Shown in pieces: positions 53,628 through 64,000 of a stretch of DNA of 64,000 nucleotides. The translations under genes and the position numbers were made by a program. Position 1 is the stretch's first letter. Each line of letters starts with the position of its first letter. This DNA comes from Isoetes taiwanensis (lineage: Eukaryota; Streptophyta; Lycopodiopsida; Isoetales; Isoetaceae). The stretch is from contig JAJEKV010000003.1 in the NCBI GenBank assembly GCA_021234155.1, positions 18,770,386-18,834,385 of the forward strand, given 5' to 3'. Below the pieces are notes generated by a model. The model saw nothing but the letters and a program-made list of their open reading frames with translations. It was not told the DNA's origin and did no database searches.

Positions 53628-55853
53628 TTGGCATCATGTCACTCGATATATATATATGTAAAATATTTTCAATTTTTAATGCAATCATATTGTGCTGTTA
53701 TAAAAAAAAGTCACATTCTCGATGCAAATTTACTAACCCGGGAAAAAGTTGCAGTGCCAAAATGGTCCAAAATCCTGACATAAATCCAATTTAAATGAAT
53801 GATGGTTTTTTACCCTTCCAAGTAAATTACGTTAAGTCATTGTACATGCTATGCATGCTGTGTAGTTTGGATAAATTGTATGAAACAAGATCTATCCTAA
53901 AATGTTCAGAAGAAATTATTTAGCCTCAATTCAACATCGATGTAAAACAAGATATCTCAATATGTTTGGGGAAATTATATACGCTCAACTTGACATCAAT
54001 ATGAAAATAATACCTATTTAAAATTGCCTGTCATATGCCAGCTGTGTTGGAAGTGTTTGGGTAATTTTGAGGAAACTCGACTCTTGAGGTCAATGAGTTT
54101 GGGTTATGCTTCATATTTGTTTCAGGATTGTGCTTCATGTTTTGGCCTTCCCTTGAAAACATGTTGTGCTTCAGATTTGCTTTCACTTATGTGGTAGCCC
54201 TCCCTTTTAATGCATGAGCAAGAGCTTCAGGCTAGAGTCATTTTTGCCCCTTGGTGAAGATATAAATACACACTGGCATGTATAGCTATAGAGATACGAA
54301 AATTTAGGGTCTAAAATGGTCAACCTAAAATCTAAAATCACATCAATGCTAAGAAAAATAGTTAGGGTTTTATTTTGTAAGGTAGAATTCAAAGCAACCT
54401 AAAATGGTCAATCCAAAATCCAAATCTTCATCAATGCTAAGAAAAACAACAACGATTTTCTATTGATAGAAGGTAGAATTAAAAGCACTGCAATGTTTTT
54501 AGGGAGCCATGCTGTGAAGTTGTGGTGCACATCTTACATCAAGTTGCCAGTATTATTGTAAGGCATGCTCGCTTAAATTTGATTGTTTATTCACTTGAAT
54601 AATTATGTTTTAATTTTCAATTTGTGACTATTCCTCTTACCTGTTTCTAAAATTTTCCTTCGCCTTTATTTACTTATGTAATCTTCATAAAAGGCAAGAT
54701 GGAAATATCATTCTTTGTTGTCATTGCTCCAGGTCCCTAGCTAAGTTCCTAGCTGTCTCATGGGCCTAGGGGGTCTCCTAAAAACGTTAATGCAACTTTT
54801 CTTCCTTGCTTGATTTCTTTAACCTTTCCATAGTCTTTTACAACCAAAGAACAATAACTCATAGCTTGGGGCTATACACGATAAAGGTCATTCATAAAAG
54901 GAGACGAAATACTTGTAGAGGCATTCCACAATGCATAAGCCTCACTCGAATATCACAATAATAATCTAGTAAGGGTCGCTGCTGGTCTCAACCTTGGCCC
55001 AGCTGATCAATTGAAATGCGCAACAAAATATATTAGACAGTGAACTGGTATGAGAAGCTATAACCCAGGTCCTGCAAATAGCTACTTAAAATAAATCTAA
55101 AAAAAAAAGATCAAAACTCACCATAGTCTTCAATATTATTAACAACGAATCATGGGTAGAGTGTCTTATGCATGGCTGATATCTGGCCCTCTATGCTTGG
55201 ATTGGAAGGCTAGGGTTAAGCCATGTCAGGGGGAGTTGTATAAGGCACCCATCCCTGAATTATACATACAATTTGGATGCAGAAAACAAAAAACGATTAT
55301 ATCTAATACGTAAAGTCGCATAACAACATGAGAATACAACTTGCAAAAGCTGCCTTCGTGATCCACAACTTGTAGTAGATATACCAGAGGGAAACTCAAT
55401 CCAATGAGAAAGCGAATGCTACTGAGCGTGCCGCAAATTACTTGGCAGATGTCATCCATAAGCTATAAATGTAACAATAAGCACCATCATGGTTTTCGCA
55501 TCTTCATAAATCATCAGAGAAAAATAGACACCATCACAGTTTTTGCATAAGCACAAATAAAGTTTCTCGAAATTTGTACCCTAGAGGCCATGCTTACAAT
55601 GTTGTAGACATGAGAAATGATCAGAAACTGGAGGCAATAAATAGTGCCAATCATTTTCTATGGACCCATTGTACACGTCAAATAGAGCTCTAGAACTCAA
55701 GGTATCATCTTTCAAAGTTTGCCACAGTTATAGAGATTTCTATTTCGTGACAATTATTTTGTGCCAGTTTGGTTTGTACTAATCATTTGGGTCATTAGGG
55801 GGTTAAAATCTTATTTCTAAACATATATCTCTTATCTATCTATCTAACATATA

Positions 55854-55881
55854 CTAGTTATGGTGCCCGGCGTTGCCGGGC
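55854..55881 (-). mobile_element. Helitron-type 3' terminus (copy 1)
   Basis: On the minus strand: hairpin GCCCGGC-AAC-GCCGGGC, then 7 nt, then CTAG, then T. A GC-rich stem-loop just before CTRR and insertion between A and T are the Helitron hallmarks. The element would extend to the right from 55854; its 5' TC end was not located, and no transposase ORF lies inside, so it is non-autonomous. Confidence 0.6.
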
Positions 55882-57316
55882 TTTGCTACAATTTGAAAGG
55901 ATGGGGGTTTGATTATTGGCTAGAAGAAAGAATGTGACAATTTTTGTATTTGACATGATTCTGAAGCAGAAGGAAGGTGTGAATGTGAGTGTGGATGTGA
56001 GGGGCATTATTGCATGTTGTTTGTTGATTTGGTGTGTAATAGAAATGCCCAAAAAAGACGCCTCTAGCTACATGGTCTAGCATTGGCATATATACATTGG
56101 CTCATGAAGTCTTTTAGTTGAATTATATAGTGGTTCATCATGGCGATTGCGAGGGGGATTTCATGTAGCACAAAAAGATGTCTTGAGTTTTCACACAACC
56201 ATGGCATACATATAGCTAGTAAAGGTTCCATTAAGTTGTTTGGACAGTTGTACATTTGATAGGATAATTCACATGTAGGTGACGACTGCAATGATGCTTG
56301 TAGTGGTGTTTGAAATGATGTTTGTTGTGGAAGAAGTTAGAATGCACCAGAATAGGACAAAGTCCACAACATGCTAATGAATTTGTATCTATCCGTGAAG
56401 TGTTTTTATAAACCCTCTTATATTCCTTACAATTTTCCATGCACACTAAGAAATGAGCTTGCCAAGTGAGCGGTTGTAGTATGAGTTTAGTATTTGCAAA
56501 AGCATTTTCAAGTTTGTGGCCTACCTTAGTATGTGCCTTGCAATATGATCTTTAGGGAAGGAAGATCTAGTTCCCAAAGTGCTAAAGAAATAGATGGATG
56601 TGACTTCCACTTGGGCAAATTTATAAGTACACATGGCCAATCATAGATAAGGCTAAATGCCACGTAGTAGCATCCACTGCATATTATTAGCTATTATATT
56701 GTTCACCGAGATAAAGGTTATTTTCCTTTGCAGCGTTCAAAGCTACAAATAAATTTAACATTTGCAAGTAATGTGCAACAAATATTTAAAGATGTTGACG
56801 TGATTGTTCTAGAGAAGGAAGGAAGGAAGGAAGGAAGATGAGATTGTCGATAAAAAATATATGCAAGAGATAAAATAGATACCAATTTTGTAATTAGCAC
56901 ACAAATATGTAATGATATCTAGGAGACATGAACCAATCATTTTGGAATATTTTTTGGGTTGCCCCTAGGGGGCAAACCCTTGTTTATGTGGGCTTTTGGC
57001 ATATCCTACGTATATTCTTGAATATCCCTAGGATATGCTGGTGACTGCTAAAAACCTCCTATTTCTCAGAACCGGGGTCGCCGATTAAACGACGCCCCCG
57101 ATTTCTTGAAGTTTAACAGGTAATGGGGCAAGGCTCCATGGTCGCATAATGCTTCTTCCTGGAATCTTGTATTTGATTGTACATTCGACGATGCAATCAA
57201 AGCAGAATGTGTTTTAGGTTTAGATATACATTGCAAAATCATTGGGAAGAGATGCCAGTGTACGCCACTTCGGAAATGCACAACTCAGTTCAAAAAGCTC
57301 ATTAAATGTATGGAAA

Positions 57317-59424
57317 AAATCACCTCGATTATATGAAGGAAAATCTGAGATGACTTGGTCGACTATAAAAAGCCCGGCAGATGCGGTTCAGGTAAAGCAT
57401 CGACACGATGTTTAGGTAAAGCATCTAACCCGATGTTTAAACATTTACGTATTTGCGGTTGGAACTCACGGAAGAAACGGAAATTTGAGCGGGGGTATAG
57501 ACATGGCTTAACTAAAGATGTTGTATAAGTGTGGTGGAGAGCTAAGTTTTGAGTATGATCATGCCAATTATTTAGAGAAATTAGTTAGATGTGCTTTGTA
57601 TCTTACATTTGTAAGCGAGTTTGTTGAAGCATCATGCGTGTATGTTACTTTAACAATTGCAAAGAGATTATGTTTATTTATCTTGCCACTTGCTTGCTTG
57701 TAATTGCTCATAAAATCCGACAAAGAACCAGCGAATGTCACGTTTATAGAAATTTTCCTAGTTTTCTCGGAAATCACGGTTGTTGTTTTCTCAAAAATCA
57801 CAGTTTTCGGGCTATCCGGTGTTGAATTACCGTTGATGTATTTTTGGCGGCTTTTTCTGTAATGGGCGAGGTTCAAAGAGGAAGTCATATCTTATGATGC
57901 CGTGGAGCAAGTGGGCTCGCAAAGGATAGATCCTTGATATCGTCAATTTCAGCTTTCTCATAGTCGTAGTAAAGTGCCAAAAGACAAAATGCCCCTGTTA
58001 GTACAAAAGGTTTGTCTTGTATAGTTCTCGGTGTATGATACTCCATAACTAAATCAACGCAGACAACATTAAGAGTGATCAGATTTGTGTCTTTGGAGGT
58101 AAGATTCGATTTTGGTCCTTTTGTAGTAATCACTAGTGGTTTTGTTGAAGTTGTGTTGATAGAAGTTATTTGGACCATCTACGTTTTGAAAGAAAATGAT
58201 AATTTGTCACACTCTGTCTAATTATTAGACTATTTTCGAACCACGAAAAGTGGCTTCTCATGTCTTTGTGGTTGTTTAGAAAAATGTTTTATTGGTGTTT
58301 CTATTGCGCTTAATTTGGTTATTTTTGGGATGTTCAAAGGGCATTTATTGGATCGATAGTGGAGCTTATTGATGCGGTAACCACCACGCAGCTCTTATTA
58401 GCACGATATGTTTTCTACCATATCCAATTTGCAAACTACCACATTGCAGTTGCTTTGTCGGCTTACAATGTTTTTGCAGGAAATGGAACCTAAACAAGCA
58501 AAGCCGGTATCCAGATTTAAGCTTCGCCAAGGTAGATAATTTGAGAAGACTAAAGCAGGACATTGTTAAGAGGAATGCTTGCTTCAGGACATCCCTTATT
58601 GATATCCTTCTACTATCTTTAGTCAGATAATTCATTATAAGTTGTAAGTTCTACTCCACATCCTCTTTCTTTATGATAAAAAGGATGAGAAATAATCACA
58701 TATCTTTACACCCTTTGCAAGTGCATATGCTGCCTGTGGAATTCCTAGATTCTGATATATGGCGCGTATTTGGCAACTCCTGTAGTCAGTGGACTGGCCT
58801 CTGTGGCAATTCTTGTCATTAAAGGGTGCATCTTTTGCATTTTGACAACTGAACCAGTTGATATATTTGGTCCAAGCCCTAGACATTTGAAGCACATGTG
58901 GGGAATACCACTTTTATTCCTGTCATCTATGGTCTTTGCCTTGGGACATTTCGTAGTGGCATACAAAGAGCAAGGCGCAAGCTGCTAAAAAACGGTATGT
59001 TTTATAGCTTTGTAGGTCCATAGAGGCTCCTGCCATAGCCCTACATGCAGGCATAACCACTACGAAGATTCAGTGGTTTGTGGAGCTGAAAATCGTTTAA
59101 ATGGACTCATTCAAATTTGCCAAAATGATCAGAGTTCTTGCAATGCTTTGGCACAGGGATTCATGGCACCTTTACCTTTTGATGCAGTATTTTTGCTCCA
59201 AGGTAAATACTTTTTGTTTGCTCAAAGTGCTTCCTGTTAACAATTCTTGCTTTTAGCAATACAATAGATAAGCTGGTAATAGGTTTCATATTCAATTTCT
59301 TCATAATCATGCTAGACTTGGCTTCTTCTGCTCTCATCATTCTTTTCATATCCCTTTGTCTTGTCAATTAGCACGTTCTATTTTCCTTCCTGTTTTTTGT
59401 GATGGTTATGCCATCTTCCTTTTC
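57317..59424. other. Rest of duplication unit: promoter-like patch and broken host exons
   Basis: TATAAAA at 57364-57370 is followed by two copies of 'aggtaaagcatc..cgatgttt' (57391-57437). Open stretches at 57518-57703 (plus) and 57885-58178 (minus) have no family I know. Otherwise AT-rich intron-like DNA. Confidence 0.4.
58746..59030 (+). pseudogene. Plant membrane-protein exon fragment
   Basis: Two hydrophobic segments, 'ASVAILVIKGCIFCI' and 'WGIPLLFLSSMVFALGHFVV', lie around 'EPVDIFGPSPRHLKH'. The frame after 'VVAYK' shifts to 'RARRKLL'. The layout of a loop with FGP-x-PRHLK followed by a membrane span and a basic RARRKLL resembles a conserved uncharacterised plant membrane-protein family that I recall but cannot name. 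A pseudogene or a single exon. Confidence 0.4.
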
Positions 59425-60394
59425 AAGTTGCAGTGCCAAAATGGTCCAAAATCCTGACATAAATCCAATTTAAATGAATGATGGTTTTTTACCCTTCCAA
59501 GTAAATTACGTTAAGTCATTGTACATGCTATGCATGCTGTGTAGTTTGGATAAATTGTATGAAACAAGATCTATCCTAAAATGTTCAGAAGAAATTATTT
59601 AGCCTCAATTCAACATCGATGTAAAACAAGATATCTCAATATGTTTGGGGAAATTATATACGCTCAACTTGACATCAATATGAAAATAATACCTATTTAA
59701 AATTGCCTGTCATATGCCAGCTGTGTTGGAAGTGTTTGGGTAATTTTGAGGAAACTCGACTCTTGAGGTCAATGAGTTTGGGTTATGCTTCATATTTGTT
59801 TCAGGATTGTGCTTCATGTTTTGGCCTTCCCTTGAAAACATGTTGTGCTTCAGATTTGCTTTCACTTATGTGGTAGCCCTCCCTTTTAATGCATGAGCAA
59901 GAGCTTCAGGCTAGAGTCATTTTTGCCCCTTGGTGAAGATATAAATACACACTGGCATGTATAGCTATAGAGATACGAAAATTTAGGGTCTAAAATGGTC
60001 AACCTAAAATCTAAAATCACATCAATGCTAAGAAAAATAGTTAGGGTTTTCTATTTTGTAAGGTAGAATTCAATTCAACCTAAAATGGTCAATCCAAAAT
60101 CCAAATCTTCATCAATGCTAAGAAAAACAACAACGATTTTCTATTGATAGAAGGTAGAATTAAAAGCACTGCAATGTTTTTAGGGAGCCATGCTGTGAAG
60201 TTGTGGTGCACATCTTACATCAAGTTGTCAGTATTATTGTAAGGCATGCTCGCTTAAATTTGATTGTTTATTCACTTGAATAATTATGTTTTAATTTTCA
60301 ATTTGTGACTATTCCTCTTACCTGTTTCTAAAATTTTCCTTCGCCTTTATTTACTTATGTAATCTTCATAAAAGGCAAGATGGAAATATCATTC

Positions 60395-61402
60395 TAGAAT
60401 GGGACTTGCATGAAACCAACAAACCGCCCGATAGGCTTCTCATTCATCTCAGCAGATTTTCTACAATGGTGGATAGTGGGTAGCCGCACACATGCAAACT
60501 ACCCACGAAAATAAAGGGAAAATCCAATTATATCATTTGGACCCCAAAAATACAATGCTAATAGATGTTCGGCTGGTGTACCTGCCGAAAGCTTATCACC
60601 GGGATTAAAAAACCCCGCCCTTTCGGGTTTTCGAGGAAAAACCCTAGTGATAAACCTTCGGCAAGGGGCTTAGACAAACGCAAGGCAGAGAAATCGCTCC
60701 CAAAACCCACGAATGGAGAAGTCGAAACAAATGCCGCTCGCCAACTGTTACACGCACATCACCAACACCACAAAAACAAAACAAAACAAACCTCCTAGAG
60801 TGGAGGGGCTGATTACGCGCGTGCCACGCGACAAATATAATAAACAAAGAAGGGGGGGAGGGTGGGTTCAAAGAGAAATAGGTACTGCTGAGAGAAGAGG
60901 AAGCGCCGATGAGGAGTCAATGCAGAAACGCGCCTAAAATAGCGAACTCCCAACCAGAATGGGCATGCGCCGCCCGCATGCATGCAAAACATGCATGCTC
61001 GTCCCATTCTAGAATGGCGATCCGATGTCTCGGATCGATGGGATTCTAGAATGGGACTTGCATGAAACCAACAAACCGCCTGAATACCAAAGGACTTCCT
61101 TACAAACTAGGATCGAGGCCGAAGGTCCGCGGACGAAGGCTAAAGGTAGGAAAAGGACAAAGATGAAAGAAACGCCAAATTGGCCAAACGGTGGGGAGAA
61201 GCCCCTCCCCGCACGGAAACAATTCAAAGAGAAATAGGTACTGCTGAGAGAAGAGGAAGCGCCGATGAGGAGTCAATGCAGAAACGGCGCTAAAATAGCG
61301 AACTCCCAACCAGAATGGGCATGCGCCGCCCGCATGCATGCAAAACATGCATGCTCGTCCCATTCTAGAATGGCGATCCGATGTCTCGGATCGATGGGAT
61401 TC
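60395..61402 (+). mobile_element. Two head-to-tail Helentron-like (rolling-circle) units
   Basis: Unit A is 60395-61046 and unit B 61047-61402. Both start TCTAGAATGGGACTTGCATG (from 60395 minus the shared T ambiguity) and both end with GTCCCATTCTAGAATGG, a stem-loop CGATCCGA-tgtc-TCGGATCG, and ATGGGATTC. The 5' terminal sequence is the inverted complement of a sequence just inside the 3' stem-loop. That is the asymmetric-repeat layout of Helentrons, and the junctions fit insertion between T and T. The right halves of A and B are nearly the same while the left halves differ. The empty site is seen at 54713/54714 in the other duplication copy. No ORF of note. Confidence 0.7.
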
Positions 61403-62562
61403 TTTGTTGTCATTGCTCCAGGTCCCTAGCTAAGTTCCTAGCTGTCTCATGGGCCTAGGGGGTCTCCTAAAAACGTTAATGCAACTTTTCTTCCTTGCTT
61501 GATTTCTTTAACCTTTCCATAGTCTTTTACAACCAAAGAACAATAACTCATAGCTTGGGGCTATACACGATAAAGGTCATTCATAAAAGGAGACGAAATA
61601 CTTGTAGAGGCATTCCACAATGCATAAGCCTCACTCGAATATCACAATAATAATCTAGTAAGGGTCGCTGCTGGTCTCAACCTTGGCCCAGCTGATCAAT
61701 TGAAATGCGCAACAAAATATATTAGACAGTGAACTGGTATGAGAAGCTATGACCCAGGTCCTGCAAATAGCTACTTAAAATAAATCTAAAAAAAAAAGAT
61801 CAAAACTCACCATAGTCTTCAATATTATTAACAACGAATCATGGGTAGAGTGTCTTATGCATGGCTGATATCTGGCCCTCTATGCTTGGATTGGAAGGCT
61901 AGGGTTAAGCCATGTCAGGGGGAGTTGTATAAGGCACCCATCCCTGAATTATACATACAATTTGGATGCAGAAAACAAAAACGATTATATCTAATACAGA
62001 AAGTCGCATAACATGCAGAATACAACTTGCAAAAGCTGCCTTCGTGATCCACAACTTGTAGTAGATATACCAGAGGGAAACTCAATGGAACCATATATTT
62101 TTCCAATGAGAAAGAGAATGCTACTGAGCGTGCCGCAAATTACTTGGCAGATGTCATCCATAAGCTGTAAATGTAACAATAAGCACCATCATGGTTTTCG
62201 CATCTTCATAAATCATCAGAGAAAAATAGACACCATCACAGTTTTTGCATAAGCACAAATAAAGTTTCTCGAAATTTGTACCCTAGAGGCCATGCTTACA
62301 ATGTTGTAGACATGAGAAATGATCAGAAACTGGAGGCAATAAATAGTGCCAATCATTTTCTATGGACCCATTGTACACGTCAAATAGAGCTCTAGAACTC
62401 AAGGTATCATCTTTCAAAGTTTGCCACAGTTATAGAGATTTCTATTTCGTGACAATTATTTTGTGCCAGTTTGGTTTGTACTAATCATTTGGGTCATTAG
62501 GGGGTTAAAATCTTATTTCTAAACATATATCTCTTATCTCTTATCTATCTATCTAACATATA

Positions 62563-62590
62563 CTAGTTATGGTGCCCGGCGTTGCCGGGC
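62563..62590 (-). mobile_element. Helitron-type 3' terminus (copy 2)
   Basis: Same CTAG plus GCCCGGC/GCCGGGC stem-loop as 55854-55881, carried by the duplication. Confidence 0.6.
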
Positions 62591-64000
62591 TTTGCTACAA
62601 TTTGAAAGGATGGGGGTTTGATTATTGGCTAGAAGAAAGAATGTGACAATTTTTGTATTTGACATGATTCTGAAGCAGAAGGAAGGTGTGAATGTGAGTG
62701 TGGATGTGAGGGGCATTATTGCATGTTGTTTGTTGATTTGGTGTGTAATAGAAATGCCCAAAAAAGACGCTTCTAGCTACATGGTCTAGCATTGGCACAT
62801 ATACATTGGCTCGCGAGTCTTTTTAGTTGAATTATATAGTGGTTCATCATGGCCAGTTGCGAGGGGGATTTCATGTAGCACAAAAAGATGTCTTGAGTTT
62901 TCACACAACCATGGCATACATATAGCTAGTAAAGGTTCCATTAAGTTGTTTGGACAGTTGTACATTTGATAGGATAATTCACATGTAGGTGACGACTGCA
63001 ATGATGCTTGTAGTGGTGTTTGAAATGATGTTTGTTGTGGAAGAAGTTAGAATGCACCAGAATAGGACAAAGTCCACAACATGCTAATGAATTTGTATCT
63101 ATCCGTGAAGTGTTTTTATAAACCCTCTTATATTCCTTACAATTTTCCATGCACACTAAGAAATGAGCTTGCCAAGTGAGCGGTTGTAGTATGAGTTTAG
63201 TATTTGCAAAAGCATTTTCAAGTTTGTGGCCTACCTTAGTATGTGCCTTGCAATATGATCTTTAGGGAAGGAAGATCTAGTTCCCAAAGTGCTAAAGAAA
63301 TAGATGGATGTGACTTCCACTTGGGCAAATTTATAAGTACACATGGCCAATCATAGATAAGGCTAAATGCCACATAGTAGCATCCACTGCATATTATTAG
63401 CTATTATATTGTTCACCGAGATAAAGGTTATTTTCCTTTGCAGCGTTCAAAGCTACAAATAAATTTAACATTTGCAAGTAATGTGCAACAAATATTTAAA
63501 GATGTTGACGTGATTGTTCTAGAGAAGATGAGATTGTCGATAAAAAATATATGCAAGAGATAAAATAGATACCAATTTTGTAATTAGCACACAAATATGT
63601 AATGATATCTAGGAGACATGAACCAATCATTTTGGAATATTTTTTGGGTTGCCCCTAGGGGGCAAACCCTTGTTTATGTGGGCTTTTGGCATATCCTACG
63701 TATATTCTTGAATATCCCTAGGATATGCTGGTGACTGCTAAAAACCTCCTATTTCCTGTAAACTGGCGGTCAGCTTCGACGTCTGATTTCTTGAAGCGAA
63801 CCGGGTAACTGGCAAGGCTCCATGGTCGCATAATGCTTCTTCCTGGAATCTTGTATTTGATTGTACATTCGACGATGCAATCAAAGCAGAATGTGTTTTA
63901 GGTTTAGATATACATTGCAAAATCATTGGGAAGAGATGCCAGTGTACGCCACTTCGGAAATGCACAACTCAGTTCAAAAAGCTCATTAAATGTATGGAAA

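Larger units (their letters stand above)
53746..64000. repeat. 5.68-kb direct tandem duplication (second copy runs off the window)
   Basis: 53746-57316 matches 59425-64000 almost base for base. The second copy carries a 1008-bp insertion (60395-61402). If tandem, the unit is 53746-59424 and copy 2 continues beyond the window. Small differences: 'tctctta' in copy 2 near 62536, loss of two 'gaagg' repeats near 63526, and a CG-rich patch at 57060-57130 versus 63755-63815. A conserved minus-strand stretch in both copies (55226-55459; 61915-62179) reads 'DDICQVICGTLSSI' and 'YLLQVVDHEGSFCKL' and may be an exon of an unidentified gene. Confidence 0.92.

Noticed and set aside
60395-61402. Insertion as a classical TIR transposon with an ATTC target duplication
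   Set aside because: The inverted sequence is terminal at the 5' end but lies inside a terminal stem-loop at the 3' end, and two units are joined without a duplicated site. A rolling-circle element fits better.
1-64000. tRNA or rRNA genes
   Set aside because: No cloverleaf with A and B boxes and no conserved rRNA core was recognised by eye. A tRNA scan would be decisive.

Overview
The window looks like repeat-rich nuclear DNA of a land plant, most likely a fern. The PPR fragments, with their recurring 'LKACG..' and 'HMYAK.G' phrasing, resemble those I know from homosporous ferns such as Ceratopteris; this assignment is an inference. No bacterial or organellar gene order, rRNA or tRNA gene was seen. 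Almost every host-type gene is broken, and most of the DNA is mobile.

Layout. 0.5-2.1 kb: a recent 800-bp tandem duplication. 2.9-6.3 kb: decayed LRR, PPR and receptor-kinase pieces, including a receptor-kinase fragment lodged inside a PPR pseudogene. 7.7-11.55 kb: a decayed multi-ORF block (kinase-like, unknown, coiled-coil) interrupted by a 525-bp hAT-type MITE with a perfect 8-bp target duplication. 11.82-24.32 kb: a complete Ty3/gypsy chromovirus-type LTR retrotransposon (5-bp target duplication, tRNA-Met primer site) carrying extra genes between the 5' LTR and gag. One of these encodes a histone H3 fold. 24.5-26.6 kb: an older Ty3/gypsy remnant. 26.9-28.2 kb: a hAT transposase pseudogene abutted by a minus-strand relative of the first retrotransposon (28.2 to about 34.45 kb), which has lost its zinc knuckle and integrase core. 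35-38.5 kb: reverse-transcriptase tail, GA microsatellite, BED-finger-like and PPR remnants. 38.66-48.87 kb: a complete Tat/Athila-like Ty3 element with 1.89-kb LTRs and an extra RNase H placed before the reverse transcriptase. 49.6-50.1 kb: a dimeric minisatellite. 50.4-53.6 kb: a Helitron-type Pif1 helicase, facing away from an unknown ORF, a GIY-YIG nuclease ORF and a DUF7869-like ORF. 53.75 kb to the end: a 5.68-kb tandem duplication whose second copy carries a 1-kb insertion of two head-to-tail Helentron-like units. Both copies contain a Helitron-type 3' end.

Most notable signal. In the 11.82-24.32 kb retrotransposon, two extra transcription units precede gag. Each has the same parts in the same order: two long palindromic hairpins of one family about 190-200 bp apart, the TATA decamer CTATAAATAG, then an ATG about 105-115 bp further on. 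The first unit encodes the H3-like protein. The second encodes two adjacent unknown proteins (ORF2 and ORF3). The C-terminus of ORF3 is conserved in the related element at 34.3 kb, so the extra genes belong to the family and are not an accident of one copy. I know of no described LTR retrotransposon that carries a histone-fold gene.

Caveat. Many frameshifts, and many differences between repeat copies, fall at CG dinucleotides. One copy reads CG where the other reads CTG or CAG. Part of the apparent decay may therefore be consensus error at methylated CpG.
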